The notes beneath the pieces are model-generated. The model worked only from the letters and a program-made list of their open reading frames with translations, was not told the origin of the DNA and did not search any database. The position numbers and the translations under genes were made by a program. Below are positions 1 to 9,098 of a DNA stretch of 64,000 nucleotides, piece after piece. The stretch is from Rhizobiaceae bacterium (GTDB lineage: Bacteria; Pseudomonadota; Alphaproteobacteria; Rhizobiales; Rhizobiaceae): positions 186,001 to 250,000 of the forward strand of contig JAHBYV010000001.1 in NCBI GenBank assembly GCA_019635795.1. Reading direction: 5' to 3'. Every line of letters begins with the position of its first letter. Position 1 is the first letter of the stretch.

Positions 1-264
1 GTTTCGAGCGGCGGCTTGCATCCAGTTCAATGAGAAGCAATTGCGGGTGAATGCTCTGTTCACAATTTGCCTTCTATATGATTGAAGGCTGGACGCAATG
101 TGTGCCCATCCTGTTAGCGTGGATGCAGGAGAATCGTTCCGGTTGGAGAGAATGCAGGCGGCGGGTAGCAGTGACCTTGGAGTATTTCCGCGTGGCAAGG
201 CGCTGCCAATGCGCGTTTACGACCTCTCAATAGATGCCTCTCCTGAAAAACAGGAATTGCATCG
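1..264. other. left edge, no gene recognised
   Basis: No open frame here has a convincing start or a recognisable product. The stretch presumably carries the promoter and leader of the polymerase gene that begins at 265, or the end of a feature outside the window. An AGGA about ten bases before the TTG at 265 is the only translation signal I could point to. Confidence 0.4.
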
Positions 265-1674
265 TTGAGAGCTGCTGTTTCATCGCCGGCTGGAAGGCGC
301 TCAGGCAGGCAAAGCGCAGAAGCCGAGCCGAAGGCGCTTGAGGCACCATTGGCGTGGCCGGTAAAGCTCTTCATCATAAGTCTTGCGGTGCCGTGGGAAT
401 GGGCGATTGGTCCGGCAGTCGTATCGCCAAGCCGGCTTGTCCTGTTGCTTTCACTCCCGATGTGCCTCATTGCCTGGCTGTCAGGAAAGATCGGACGTTT
501 CCAACTTACAGATTTCGGCGTTCTGTTCTTCACGCTCTGGTCGGCAATTGCGCTAACAATCAACGCCGGATCATCCAGCGCCGTACAGTCATCAGGTATT
601 TTGTTTGTCGAAACATTCGGCGCTTACATGCTGGCGCGCCGCTATGTTCGCAGCGCCGAAGTTCTTCACAGTTGCATGATTTTTACCGCGAAGATGGTGG
701 CGTGCATCCTGCCTTTCGCGCTCTTCGAGTGGATCACAGGCAAAAACATCCTGATGATGGTCGCCGACATGTTTTTCAACACGTTGCAATACGGGAACAA
801 TCCAAAGCGGATGGGTCTGTGGCGCGTGCAATCTTCATTTGCCCACCCGATTATTTTTGGCCTTTTTAGCGGAAGCATTATAGCGTTCCTTGCCGGCGAT
901 TATCTGCGTAAACCAGCGAAAGGCCGTGCACCATTGCTACTTGCCGTCATGCTGACGGCGATCACAGCAATGTCGTCTGCGCCATTCGCCGCGATGCTTC
1001 TGCAGTTGGCAATGGTTGGGTGGAACCACGCCCTCAGAAATAATGCGTTCCGGTGGAAACTATTATGGTTGTTCGTGTTTGCCGGCTATCTGCTCGTGGA
1101 ATTCGGTTCCAACCAGACGCCAATTGAATTCTATATTTCGAGGTTCACGTTTGAAGCAGAGTCCGGTTGGTATCGTCTGGCAATTTGGGATTTCGGCTCC
1201 GCTTCCGTGATGAACAATCCGTGGTTCGGCATAGGCTTGAATGATTGGGCGCGGCCAGGCTGGATGTATAGCGATAGCGTTGACAATTTCTGGCTTCTGA
1301 CCGCGATGCGCTATGGGTTGCCGGCTTTAATTGTGCTGGTCGTTCCGGTTTTCATCAGCTGGATGAAAATAGCACGGCATACCAAAGGTACCTCCGATGT
1401 GGCTTTCGTACGTACTTGCTACCTGATTTGCATGGTCGCCTTTGCCTTGGTCGGTACAACCGTCCATTTTTGGGGCGCGGTCTATTTGTGGTTCTTCTTT
1501 CTTGTGGGCGCGGGCGCATGCTTGCTTGATGCGCCAGATAGCCAGCAGAGCGAACCGATCAGCGCTTTGTCCGATCGCCAGTCTCGCCACGCGGAACGGT
1601 TAGCCAGAGAGGCAAGGGCAGGCCGGACCCGCGAGGTACCCAAACGGCGGTTTGAGCACCCGCAAGCGCGATGA
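265..1674 (+). CDS. Wzy-like O-antigen/exopolysaccharide polymerase (or ligase)
   Basis: Polytopic inner-membrane protein of 469 residues with about ten hydrophobic segments, the first near residue 35. A long periplasmic loop near residues 310-355 carries GIGLNDWARP followed by DNFWLLTAMRYGLPAL, the pattern of the O-antigen ligase/polymerase (Wzy_C, PF04932) superfamily. Such proteins join lipid-linked repeat units or transfer glycan to lipid A core at the periplasmic face. The ORF opens with TTG at 265 (AGGA ten bases upstream); no ATG precedes the first membrane segment, so the start is uncertain. The C-terminal 45 residues are charged and cytosolic. Polymerase is favoured over ligase because flippase, export and sugar-nucleotide genes share the locus, but sequence alone cannot separate them. 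It converges on fcl. Confidence 0.75.
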   Translation: MRAAVSSPAGRRSGRQSAEAEPKALEAPLAWPVKLFIISLAVPWEWAIGPAVVSPSRLVLLLSLPMCLIAWLSGKIGRFQLTDFGVLFFTLWSAIALTINAGSSSAVQSSGILFVETFGAYMLARRYVRSAEVLHSCMIFTAKMVACILPFALFEWITGKNILMMVADMFFNTLQYGNNPKRMGLWRVQSSFAHPIIFGLFSGSIIAFLAGDYLRKPAKGRAPLLLAVMLTAITAMSSAPFAAMLLQLAMVGWNHALRNNAFRWKLLWLFVFAGYLLVEFGSNQTPIEFYISRFTFEAESGWYRLAIWDFGSASVMNNPWFGIGLNDWARPGWMYSDSVDNFWLLTAMRYGLPALIVLVVPVFISWMKIARHTKGTSDVAFVRTCYLICMVAFALVGTTVHFWGAVYLWFFFLVGAGACLLDAPDSQQSEPISALSDRQSRHAERLAREARAGRTREVPKRRFEHPQAR

Positions 1675-1702
1675 GCGGGTGTTTAGAGGCTCGGAACTTC
1701 CG

Positions 1703-2650
1703 TCAGGATCGCAAGTGTTCTTGTTGAACGAACCACTGATACGTTTGGGCAAGCCCGTCGTCGAAGGCTATATGTGGCTGCCAGCCCATCTGCTCAATTT
1801 TCGAAATATCCATTCGCTTGAGCATGGTTCCATCCGGCTTTGTGCTGTCCCACAAAATGCTGCCGTTAAAGCCGACCACTCGCGCAATCGTCTCAGCAAG
1901 ATCTTTGATACTGATGTCGGAGCCGGTTCCAACATTAACATGCTCGTCCCCGGAGTAGTGCTTCAATAGAAACACGCATGCATCGGCCAGATCATCGACA
2001 TGCAGGAATTCCCGGCGCGGCCTTCCGCTGCCCCAGCAAGTAACTTCCTTGTCGCCCGCAAGCTTCGCCTCATGAAAACGCCGAAGCATTCCGGGTATGA
2101 CGTGACTGTTTTTCGGGTGAAAATAGTCGTTGGGACCATAGAGGTTTGAAGGCATGGCACTTATGTATTCGGCGCCATATTGCTTCCGGTATGCTTGGCA
2201 GAGCTTTATTCCCGCAATTTTGGCAATCGCATACCATTCATTGCTTGCTTCAAGCTTGCCTGTGAGCAGAGCGTCCTCACGAATTGGCTGCGGGGCCTCC
2301 TTGGGATAGATGCAGGATGAGCCGAGAAACAGCAGCCGTCCAACACCCGCATGATACGAAGCATTTATGAGATTGGCTTCGATCATGAGATTCTCATAGA
2401 GGAATTCAGCGGGATATGTGTCGTTTGCAACGATGCCGCCAACTTTCGCAGCAGCAATGAGAACGATATCTGGCCGTGCTTCTTGCACATACCGATTGAC
2501 CGCTTCCTGATTGACGAGATCAACCGCATCGCGGGTGGCTGTGATAATTTCGCAGTTTTCCTGCTCCAGCCGGCGCACACATGCTGAACCAACCATGCCC
2601 CGGTGACCGGCAACAAAAATGCGCTTCCCCGCGAGTGAGAACTCAGCCAT
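1703..2650 (-). CDS. fcl: GDP-L-fucose synthase
   Basis: Short-chain dehydrogenase-type enzyme of 315 residues, the usual family length. It converts GDP-4-keto-6-deoxymannose to GDP-L-fucose by 3,5-epimerisation and NADPH reduction. The N-terminal dinucleotide fold GHRGMVGSA (about residues 15-23), the family stretch LFLGSSCIYPK near residue 106, and YAIAKIAG with the catalytic Tyr/Lys near 138-142 are all present. The ATG directly follows the gmd stop (TGAATG), so the two are translationally coupled in the order gmd-fcl. Together with manC this supplies GDP-fucose to the fucosyltransferase at 4127. Confidence 0.95.
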   Translation of the reverse strand: MAEFSLAGKRIFVAGHRGMVGSACVRRLEQENCEIITATRDAVDLVNQEAVNRYVQEARPDIVLIAAAKVGGIVANDTYPAEFLYENLMIEANLINASYHAGVGRLLFLGSSCIYPKEAPQPIREDALLTGKLEASNEWYAIAKIAGIKLCQAYRKQYGAEYISAMPSNLYGPNDYFHPKNSHVIPGMLRRFHEAKLAGDKEVTCWGSGRPRREFLHVDDLADACVFLLKHYSGDEHVNVGTGSDISIKDLAETIARVVGFNGSILWDSTKPDGTMLKRMDISKIEQMGWQPHIAFDDGLAQTYQWFVQQEHLRS

Positions 2651-3748
2651 TCAAGCGTTCCTGATTTTTTCCAGTTGAATAGTGGCCGGATCATTGCCCT
2701 TCAACAGAGCGAAATCGGCGGTCACCATTTCCTGAACAAGCTCATCTAGCCCGACCTTGTGCTGCCATCCAAGTTTCGCCCGCGCTTTCGCCGGGTTGCC
2801 TAACAGCAGTTCGACTTCGGTGGGTCGGAAATAGGCCGGGTCAATACGAACAAGAACTTTTCCCGTCCGCTTGCAGATGCCTTGTTCATCAACATCGGAG
2901 CCGCGCCATTCGATTTCGGTTCCGAGGCACGCAAAGGCCAATTCGACAAACTTGCGGACCGTATGGGTTTCTCCTGTCGCAAGCACATAGTCGTCTGGCT
3001 CGTCCTGCTGGACGATCCGCCACATGCCTTCAACATAGTCCCGTGCATGGCCCCAGTCGCGTTGCGCGTTGAGATTTCCGAGCCAAAGGCAATCTTGTTG
3101 ACCAAGCGTTATGGCGGCAACGGCGCGGGTGATCTTGCGCGTCACAAATGTTTCACCGCGGCGAGGACTCTCGTGATTGAACAGAATCCCGTTCGAAGCA
3201 TGAATACCGTAAGCCTCGCGATAGTTCACGGTGATCCAGTACGCATACAGTTTTGCCGCGGCATAAGGGCTGCGCGGATAAAACGGAGTGTTCTCGTCCT
3301 GCGGCGTTTCCCGAACTTTTCCGTAAAGCTCGCTGGTCGACGCCTGGTAGAAGCGGGCGGTTTTCTGCATCCCGAGGATCCGGATTGCTTCAAGCAATCT
3401 CAGTGTTCCGAGGGCGTCGGAATTACCGGTATACTCAGGTGTTTCAAAGCTCACCTGCACGTGTGACTGCGCGCCAAGATTGTATATTTCGTTCGGCTTG
3501 GTTTCCTGCAAAATGCGGATCAGATTGGTTGAATCCGTAAGGTCCCCATAGTGCAGGAAGTACCTGACATCCTGCTCATGAGGGTCCCTGTACAAATGGT
3601 CAACGCGAGCCGTGTTCAAAGATGATGAACGTCTTTTGACACCATGAACGATGTAGCCCTTCTCGAGCAACAGCTCGGCCAGATAAGCTCCGTCTTGACC
3701 CGTTGCACCGGTTATCAAGGCGACCCGGCCTTCAGTCGAACCTGCCAT
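2651..3748 (-). CDS. gmd: GDP-mannose 4,6-dehydratase
   Basis: Catalyses GDP-D-mannose to GDP-4-keto-6-deoxymannose, the first committed step to GDP-fucose (also rhamnose or perosamine). About 365 residues from the ATG at 3748. The start is placed there because the conserved N-terminus [19 protein letters not shown] begins a few residues later and GGGG lies about nine bases upstream; the longer frame to 3793 adds only unconserved residues. The Rossmann motif TGATGQDG, the stretch STSELYGKV and the catalytic [10 protein letters not shown] are visible. It is followed without a gap by fcl and divergent from the fucosyltransferase across a roughly 380-base promoter region. Confidence 0.95.
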   Translation of the reverse strand: MAGSTEGRVALITGATGQDGAYLAELLLEKGYIVHGVKRRSSSLNTARVDHLYRDPHEQDVRYFLHYGDLTDSTNLIRILQETKPNEIYNLGAQSHVQVSFETPEYTGNSDALGTLRLLEAIRILGMQKTARFYQASTSELYGKVRETPQDENTPFYPRSPYAAAKLYAYWITVNYREAYGIHASNGILFNHESPRRGETFVTRKITRAVAAITLGQQDCLWLGNLNAQRDWGHARDYVEGMWRIVQQDEPDDYVLATGETHTVRKFVELAFACLGTEIEWRGSDVDEQGICKRTGKVLVRIDPAYFRPTEVELLLGNPAKARAKLGWQHKVGLDELVQEMVTADFALLKGNDPATIQLEKIRNA

Positions 3749-4126
3749 TTTATTGACCCCACACATAGAAACCAGTGTTCCTATCCCACTCACGCGCTAA
3801 ATCTGTCAATGACCGCATACCTGTCCGTTCGCTCGTAGGGTCAACGTTTGGTAAGGATTGGATGCGCCCAAAGTCGTCAAGACCGTCAGCTTTCGCATAC
3901 AGGTTCATCCAAACTGACGAACCCGTGAAGCCTTCGTTTGACCAGTCGGCAGCTATACAAACCTATATCTTGATCGCGTCTGGCAATTACATAATACAGC
4001 CTAGACCGTTTGGTTGGTGCGACTATAGCTAGTAATAAATACACGGGTCAGTTGAATTTCGCACTTTGCCTTTACGCTTGCGTGAGGAATTTGATCCAAG
4101 GAACAGAATGGTTTGGTGGAGACCCG
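3749..4126. promoter_or_regulatory. divergent intergenic region, gmd / fucosyltransferase
   Basis: No gene seen. It must hold promoters for gmd-fcl (minus) and the fucosyltransferase (plus). A candidate plus-strand promoter is TTGATC at 3970-3975, a 16-base spacer and TAATAC at 3992-3997, which would leave a leader of about 120 bases. This is pattern matching only; no operator-like repeat stood out. Confidence 0.3.
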
Positions 4127-5098
4127 ATGTTGACAACCCACAGTCGTTATATGCTCGTGAAAGCGAAGGGCGGTTTTGGAAACCGCATTCTTTCGGCCGT
4201 CACGGGCATCCTGCTCGCGGAAGTTGCGGGGCGTACCCCCGTCATTGACTGGCGCGATGGCGAATACATGGCTCGGGGAAACAACGCTTATCCTCTGCTG
4301 TTCGATGATCCGGTTGGCATTGATTCAGCTGAATTCGATGACCGACAGGACGTGAGTCCGAGCCTTTGGGCCGGGCGTTTGGCAGATCATCCAACAGACG
4401 TGATTGAACAGTTGTTTCCAGACAATCACAGCAATCCATTTATCTACAGGAAGCTTTCCGTCGATCTTGCGCGTCCTGTTGCAGACACTGATCTTGCGGT
4501 ATTTTGGTCGTACCTTCCGAAGATGGCGCGAATCCGCCGACAGGTGCAACAGCTTCCGGCATATCGCGGGCTTTCTACAAGCGAGATTACCCGTAACGTT
4601 CTCACCCGTTATTTCACGCCCAACAACCGTGTAAGGGCGAGGGTGCAGGAAGTTCTAAAGGACAGGAAGCGTCCAATTATCGGCGTCCATATCCGGTACA
4701 CTGACCGCAAGGTGTCATTGGACCGAATCTTCCACGAAGTTGCCGGCTTGCGTGAACGTATGCCCGATGCCCCGATATTTCTGGCGACGGACAATCAGCG
4801 CGTTCAGGAAAGCTTCAGATCGAAGTTTGATAACGTGATTGTCATTGAGAAGGCGCTCGGTGACGACGTCAACTCGCTGCATGAGCACGTCGTGCATGAC
4901 GATCCATTGCGCGAGGCTGAAAATGCGCTCGTCGATATGTGGACACTTGCCGGTTGTGACTGGCTGGTTCATTCGCGGCACTCGACTTTCTCTGTCGCTG
5001 CCGCTGAAATAGGAGCAATTCCAAAGTCTAACCAAAGAGACATCGACCGGCACAATGCGCGGGTCGTTTTGAAGCGATGGGTGCAGACGTGGGCGTGA
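4127..5098 (+). CDS. NodZ/GT23-like fucosyltransferase
   Basis: Predicted cytosolic fucosyltransferase of 323 residues using GDP-fucose. The N-terminal block GGFGNRILSAVTG followed by GRTPVIDWRDGEY closely resembles the start of NodZ (GFGD...GRTLVIDWRG), and GVHIRYTDRK near residue 185 matches the GDP-binding H-x-R-x-T-D motif of alpha-1,6-fucosyltransferases (NodZ, FUT8). The ATG at 4127 is chosen over upstream in-frame starts because GGTGGAG lies about four bases before it. Gmd and fcl are divergent and manC lies downstream, so donor and transferase genes are together. The acceptor is probably a glycan intermediate of this locus, since no nod genes are in view; linkage is unproven. Confidence 0.75.
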   Translation: MLTTHSRYMLVKAKGGFGNRILSAVTGILLAEVAGRTPVIDWRDGEYMARGNNAYPLLFDDPVGIDSAEFDDRQDVSPSLWAGRLADHPTDVIEQLFPDNHSNPFIYRKLSVDLARPVADTDLAVFWSYLPKMARIRRQVQQLPAYRGLSTSEITRNVLTRYFTPNNRVRARVQEVLKDRKRPIIGVHIRYTDRKVSLDRIFHEVAGLRERMPDAPIFLATDNQRVQESFRSKFDNVIVIEKALGDDVNSLHEHVVHDDPLREAENALVDMWTLAGCDWLVHSRHSTFSVAAAEIGAIPKSNQRDIDRHNARVVLKRWVQTWA

Positions 5099-5129
5099 CA
5101 GCTTCGAACGCGGAGCAGGGAGGGTTAAA

Positions 5130-6560
5130 ATGAAGCACACATCGGAAACCAGCACGATCATTCCGGTAATTATGGCGGGCGGAGCTGGAACGCGTCTCTG
5201 GCCGATTTCGCGCGAAACAATGCCAAAGCAGTTTATCGCCTTGATGAACGATGGTCTGTCCACGTTTCAGGCCGCGCTCAAACGTGTATCCGGGCCGGAA
5301 TTCGGCGCGCCTGTGGTCATTACAGGCAATGACTTTCGTTTCATCGTGGCCGAGCAAATGCAGGCAGTTGGTGTGAAAGGACAAATTGTTCTGGAGCCTG
5401 AGAGGCGAGACTCAGCCGCAGCTGTTGCGGTGGGGGCGCTGCTCGCGGCGCGGCACGGCGAGGGAGCTACCTGCCTCATTCTGGCAGCCGACCACATTAT
5501 CTCGGATGAAGCCAGCTTCGTTTCAGATTGCGTTCTGGCAGCACGTGCCGCAGCGGGTGGCCGGATTATGACGCTGGGCATTGCGCCAGACAGGCCCGCA
5601 ACAGCCTATGGCTATATCGCGGTGGGCAAGCCCCTGGCCGAAGAAAATGCCTTCGCTGTTGATCGCTTTGTTGAAAAGCCGGATGCGGAAACAGCAGCGC
5701 GCTATATTTCGGAAGGGATGGTCTGGAACAGCGGCAACTTCGTTTTCTCTCCGCAAACCATGTTAACGGAATTGGCGGCCGGCAACTCCGATATTCTAAA
5801 GGCAGTTGAACAGTCTCTGGACAAGGCAATAGTCGATCTCGATTTCCTTCGTCTTGACACGGAGGCATTCCGAAAAGCCCCGAAGACTTCTATCGACTAT
5901 GCGGTGATGGAGCGGGCTAAAAATGTTGGTGTGATACGCGCATCGTTCGATTGGTCTGATGTGGGCGCGTGGGACGCTCTTTATGAGATCACTGCACAGA
6001 ATGATGACGGCAACGTCCTGGATGGGCCGGTCGTCGCGATGGATACACACGGCAGCCTGATAAGATCTGAAGGTGCGCTAACCGCTGTCATAGGGCTGGA
6101 TAACGTTGTTGTGGTAAATACGCCTGATGCCGTGCTGGTCGCTTCAAGGGACAAGGCGCCCATGGTGAAGGACATGGTCGCGCAGCTTGCCAAAGATGGT
6201 CGCTCCGAAGCTGTGGAGCATTTGCGCATTCATAGGCCGTGGGGCTGGTATCAGCGCATTGATATCGGCGATCGCTTCCAGGTCAAACATATATGCGTGA
6301 AGCCGGGTGGCACGCTCTCGCTTCAACGGCACCATCACCGCGCAGAGCATTGGGTGGTGGTGCATGGCACGGCAGAGGTCACGATTGATGGGGTCGTAAA
6401 GCTCTATCACGAAAACGAAGCCGCGTACTTGCCGATTGGTTGCGTTCATCGAATGCGCAATCCGGGCAAAATTGACCTCAAGATCGTGGAAGTCCAGGTA
6501 GGGTCCTACACTGGTGAGGATGATATCGTGCGAATTGAAGATATCTACGCACGCTCTTGA
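5130..6560 (+). CDS. manC: mannose-1-phosphate guanylyltransferase / mannose-6-phosphate isomerase
   Basis: Bifunctional type II enzyme of 476 residues that makes mannose-1-phosphate into GDP-mannose with GTP and interconverts fructose-6-P and mannose-6-P. The nucleotidyltransferase signature GGAGTRLWPISRE with PKQ follows at residues 17-35, and VEKPD occurs near 175. A C-terminal cupin with the metal-binding HHHRAEH block (about residues 397-403) is the isomerase domain. GGAGGG is well placed before the ATG. It follows the fucosyltransferase by about 30 bases in the same direction and feeds gmd-fcl. A strong hairpin terminator ends it. Confidence 0.95.
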   Translation: MKHTSETSTIIPVIMAGGAGTRLWPISRETMPKQFIALMNDGLSTFQAALKRVSGPEFGAPVVITGNDFRFIVAEQMQAVGVKGQIVLEPERRDSAAAVAVGALLAARHGEGATCLILAADHIISDEASFVSDCVLAARAAAGGRIMTLGIAPDRPATAYGYIAVGKPLAEENAFAVDRFVEKPDAETAARYISEGMVWNSGNFVFSPQTMLTELAAGNSDILKAVEQSLDKAIVDLDFLRLDTEAFRKAPKTSIDYAVMERAKNVGVIRASFDWSDVGAWDALYEITAQNDDGNVLDGPVVAMDTHGSLIRSEGALTAVIGLDNVVVVNTPDAVLVASRDKAPMVKDMVAQLAKDGRSEAVEHLRIHRPWGWYQRIDIGDRFQVKHICVKPGGTLSLQRHHHRAEHWVVVHGTAEVTIDGVVKLYHENEAAYLPIGCVHRMRNPGKIDLKIVEVQVGSYTGEDDIVRIEDIYARS

Positions 6561-6583
6561 TGATCCAATGCACCGGAAACTAA

Positions 6584-6607
6584 AAAGGGTGGCAATTGCC
6601 ACCCTTT
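6584..6607. terminator. bidirectional Rho-independent terminator
   Basis: A perfect 24-base dyad with stem GGGTGGC/GCCACCC, loop AATT, and flanking A and T tracts on both sides. It lies between convergent manC and the RTX protein gene and can serve both strands. Confidence 0.85.
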
Positions 6608-6634
6608 CTTGTTTGTGATCTGATGTTTTGACTA

Positions 6635-8410
6635 TCAGATGATCTGGAAGTGATCAGAAGTGAGGTTCAGGTGCGGCGACAGGGTCGCGAACTGAACCGC
6701 CCCTCCTGGAGCGTTTCCGTTTGAATCGTAGATCAACGCGCCGGTATGCGGGTTGCTGATAATACGATCATTGGCGTCCTGTGCGGCAACTCCGACATGG
6801 AATGCACTTGCCGAGAGGGGCCCATCCGCGCCCAGCGCCTTGAAGATTGCATTATCGAGGGCAATCTTGTCTTCGCTCGGGTTGAAGTCGGTGATTTTGT
6901 CAACGTTCTTGCGCGCGTGGGGCAGGGTATTGAACACGAACGTGTCCTTCCCTGGTCCGCCGGTCAGCGTGTCGTTTCCGAACATTCCAGAAAGAACATT
7001 ATCCCCGGCATCTCCGAAGATTTTGTTGGAAAGATGATTACCAGTTCCGCTGATAGCCTCTTTTCCGTTCAGCACGAGGTTCTCAATCGCGCCATGTGCA
7101 TTGGGCCCGGAGAGTGAGAAGGATATGCTGGCTTTTACGGTATCGATCCCACCTGAATGGCGTATCGATTCAAACACCTTATCGTTGGAATGATTCACGA
7201 CATAGGTGTCGTTGCCACCGCGACCATACATGTGGTCGGCGCCTGGTGTACCTTTAAGGTGGTCTGGCCCGTTGGTGCCCTTGTCAACATTCCACTTGAT
7301 ATTGCCGCCATGGCCGAAATCCACGGGGCCTTTTCCGCCGCTAGATCCACCAGTGTCACCCTTGTTTCCTGTCGACCCACCGCTGCTGCCGCCAACCGAA
7401 CCGCTTGGGATGTTACCGCCGGTTGAACCGCCAGTATCGCCCTTGCTTCCTGTTGATCCACCGCTGCTGCCGCCGACTGACCCGCTGGGAATGTTCCCGC
7501 CGGTCGATCCGCCGCTGTCATGCCCACCTGATGGGGGCGTAGGCGCTGTTGGAGCCGTTGGTGCAGTTGGAGTTGTAGGCGCTGTCGGCGCTGGTGCTGA
7601 TGGCGCGGGGCTTGAAGAACCATCTGACGGCAAAGATGCTTTTGGCGTGGCGTCAACGCCATCCTGCCATTGAACATTGTTTCTGATCGTCGGGTTGTTT
7701 CCAACAACGTTGAAGTAGCCATACATGCCGCGTTCGACGTAGTTGTGCTCGATCAGAACGTTGGAAATGTTACCCTTTGCGGTATCTTCTACATAGACGG
7801 TGTAGGAAGCATCGCCGCCAAGAAGGTTGTTCTTGAGGGTCACATTGTTGATTGATCCAAACTCGGTCTTGATGAAGACGGCGGCTGTCCCGCCATTCTT
7901 CTCTGGCATGAGAATGGTGTTGTTTTCGATTACGTTGTTTCCGCCGCCAAACAGCGTGATCCCGTCGAAATGGCGGTCATCGGGGTTTGAGCTGGTATCG
8001 GCGAGATTGTGGATATAATTGCCCTTGACGTTGGCTGCTCCAAACAACTGGATGCCGATCACCATGCCGCGAATGTCGCAGCCGATGATGGCGGCGTTGC
8101 TTCCACCACCAAGGCCAATGCCGGAGGTTTTGGTGGAGCCGGTACCGTCAATATCGCAATATTCGACGCGTGCGTTGACTACGCCTTCATTCTGAAGAAT
8201 GCCCCAGTTTGAGAAATTCTGGATTACGCAGTTGCGGATTGTTACGTTGTCCGCGGCGATTGTCAGTGTCCCGTCGATGATGACGTTCTCGATGACAGCC
8301 CCTTCCTGGGTAATGATCATCGGCCCTTTATAGCGTTCCAGGGCTACGCCTGGCTGAACTCCTGTAGAGCTTGCATCGGGCATGCCGAAGTCTGAAGGAT
8401 TAATGGCCAT
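6635..8410 (-). CDS. secreted right-handed beta-helix protein with RTX C-terminus
   Basis: About 591 residues from the ATG at 8410 (AGAAAGG nine bases upstream; a TTG three codons earlier is also open). Residues about 30-250 contain repeated Asn/Ile/Val-rich rungs typical of right-handed beta-helix glycan-active proteins. A Pro/Ala/Thr linker (about 265-295) is followed by a Gly/Ser linker with two near-identical 27-residue repeats. The C-terminal third has RTX-type motifs (GRGGNDTYVV, GDAGDN, GMFGNDTLTGGPGKDTF), implying Ca2+-dependent folding after type I secretion; no N-terminal signal is seen, which fits. It may be an extracellular polysaccharide-modifying or matrix protein. I cannot assign catalytic residues. 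No type I secretion genes are in the window. Confidence 0.8.
   Translation of the reverse strand: MAINPSDFGMPDASSTGVQPGVALERYKGPMIITQEGAVIENVIIDGTLTIAADNVTIRNCVIQNFSNWGILQNEGVVNARVEYCDIDGTGSTKTSGIGLGGGSNAAIIGCDIRGMVIGIQLFGAANVKGNYIHNLADTSSNPDDRHFDGITLFGGGNNVIENNTILMPEKNGGTAAVFIKTEFGSINNVTLKNNLLGGDASYTVYVEDTAKGNISNVLIEHNYVERGMYGYFNVVGNNPTIRNNVQWQDGVDATPKASLPSDGSSSPAPSAPAPTAPTTPTAPTAPTAPTPPSGGHDSGGSTGGNIPSGSVGGSSGGSTGSKGDTGGSTGGNIPSGSVGGSSGGSTGNKGDTGGSSGGKGPVDFGHGGNIKWNVDKGTNGPDHLKGTPGADHMYGRGGNDTYVVNHSNDKVFESIRHSGGIDTVKASISFSLSGPNAHGAIENLVLNGKEAISGTGNHLSNKIFGDAGDNVLSGMFGNDTLTGGPGKDTFVFNTLPHARKNVDKITDFNPSEDKIALDNAIFKALGADGPLSASAFHVGVAAQDANDRIISNPHTGALIYDSNGNAPGGAVQFATLSPHLNLTSDHFQII
7352..7513 (-). 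repeat. 81-bp tandem repeat (2 copies) in RTX gene linker
   Basis: Two adjacent 81-base units (7433-7513 and 7352-7432) encode the same 27 residues apart from one Ser/Asn change; a partial third unit follows. They form the flexible Gly/Ser hinge between beta-helix and RTX domains. Copy number is likely variable between strains. Confidence 0.85.
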
Positions 8411-9098
8411 TGAAGGCAACCTTTCTTATCTCAAGCCCCCCGGCCCGATATTGACAGTCGCGACGCGCAAGCTCACGCGACTGGAGTTGCTTGGTGGGAA
8501 TACCTCCATCTGAGTTGGTATCATGATGTGCCAAAGAGGTAGCCTACCTACGCCACGACTCCACACCGATCAACAATAAATGCTAAAAAAATCGGGTAGA
8601 ATTTTATCAATATGGCATTTCTTTGAGATTACATGGTTGAGTATATGTGTACATCAAAGGAATGACACAAGTCTGTCCAATTTTGGACATAAATGAAAAC
8701 GGACTTGCTTACAGTAAAAGTAAGGATGTGTTCACAAGAGTTTACAAAACGCGAATCAGAGTCACGAGGCGTTAATTGTATATTTGAGCTATACATATAT
8801 AGTCATATAGATCAAAAGAAATAGACCATTCGGCTGTGTGCTGCATCAGATTAGGTGAATCGCAAAGCCGCAGCGTTTGGGCCAATCTGCTCACGGGGCA
8901 AAAAGGCGGCTTGTGGTCCGGGCTGGATCGGCGAGGGGGTTGTCAACTTGGCAAAAGCTGCAGACGCAGCTTGGCGGTTGTAATGATTTTTTTACCTCTC
9001 GCGCATTGCGGACCTGTTTAAATCTTCTGCCTGGCTCTACGTGTTGATGTAACTCGCAGCAAAGATGCTGCAAGAGCGAGAAGCGCAAGGGTAGATGC
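8411..9098. promoter_or_regulatory. 688-bp AT-rich divergent regulatory region
   Basis: No gene seen. The DNA is clearly more AT-rich than its flanks (8560-8830) and lies between the RTX gene (minus) and asnB (plus). It contains the palindromes AGGTAG-C-CTACCT at 8537-8549 and TGTCCAA-TT-TTGGACA at 8674-8689, a weaker GTATA-N7-TATAC dyad at 8778-8794, and a hairpin AAGCTGC-AGAC-GCAGCTT at 8955-8972 in the probable asnB leader. These suggest bound regulators and a long untranslated leader; none is matched to a known protein. Confidence 0.5.

Noticed and set aside
51-233. 60-codon frame at the left edge
   Set aside because: No ribosome site, no recognisable sequence character, overlaps a longer frame on the other strand; likely chance.
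4127-5098. Symbiosis island suggested by the NodZ-like gene
   Set aside because: No nodABC, nif or fix genes, nod-box, integrase or insertion sequences were seen in the window.
7352-7513. Repeats considered as a CRISPR array
   Set aside because: Units are directly adjacent without spacers, a multiple of three, and lie in frame inside a gene.
7206-7673. 155-codon Pro-rich frame on the plus strand
   Set aside because: It is the antisense image of the Gly/Ser and Pro/Thr linker repeats of the RTX gene.
8955-8972. Hairpin read as a terminator before asnB
   Set aside because: The T-run starts about 14 bases after the stem, so it does not fit a Rho-independent terminator; kept only as a leader hairpin.
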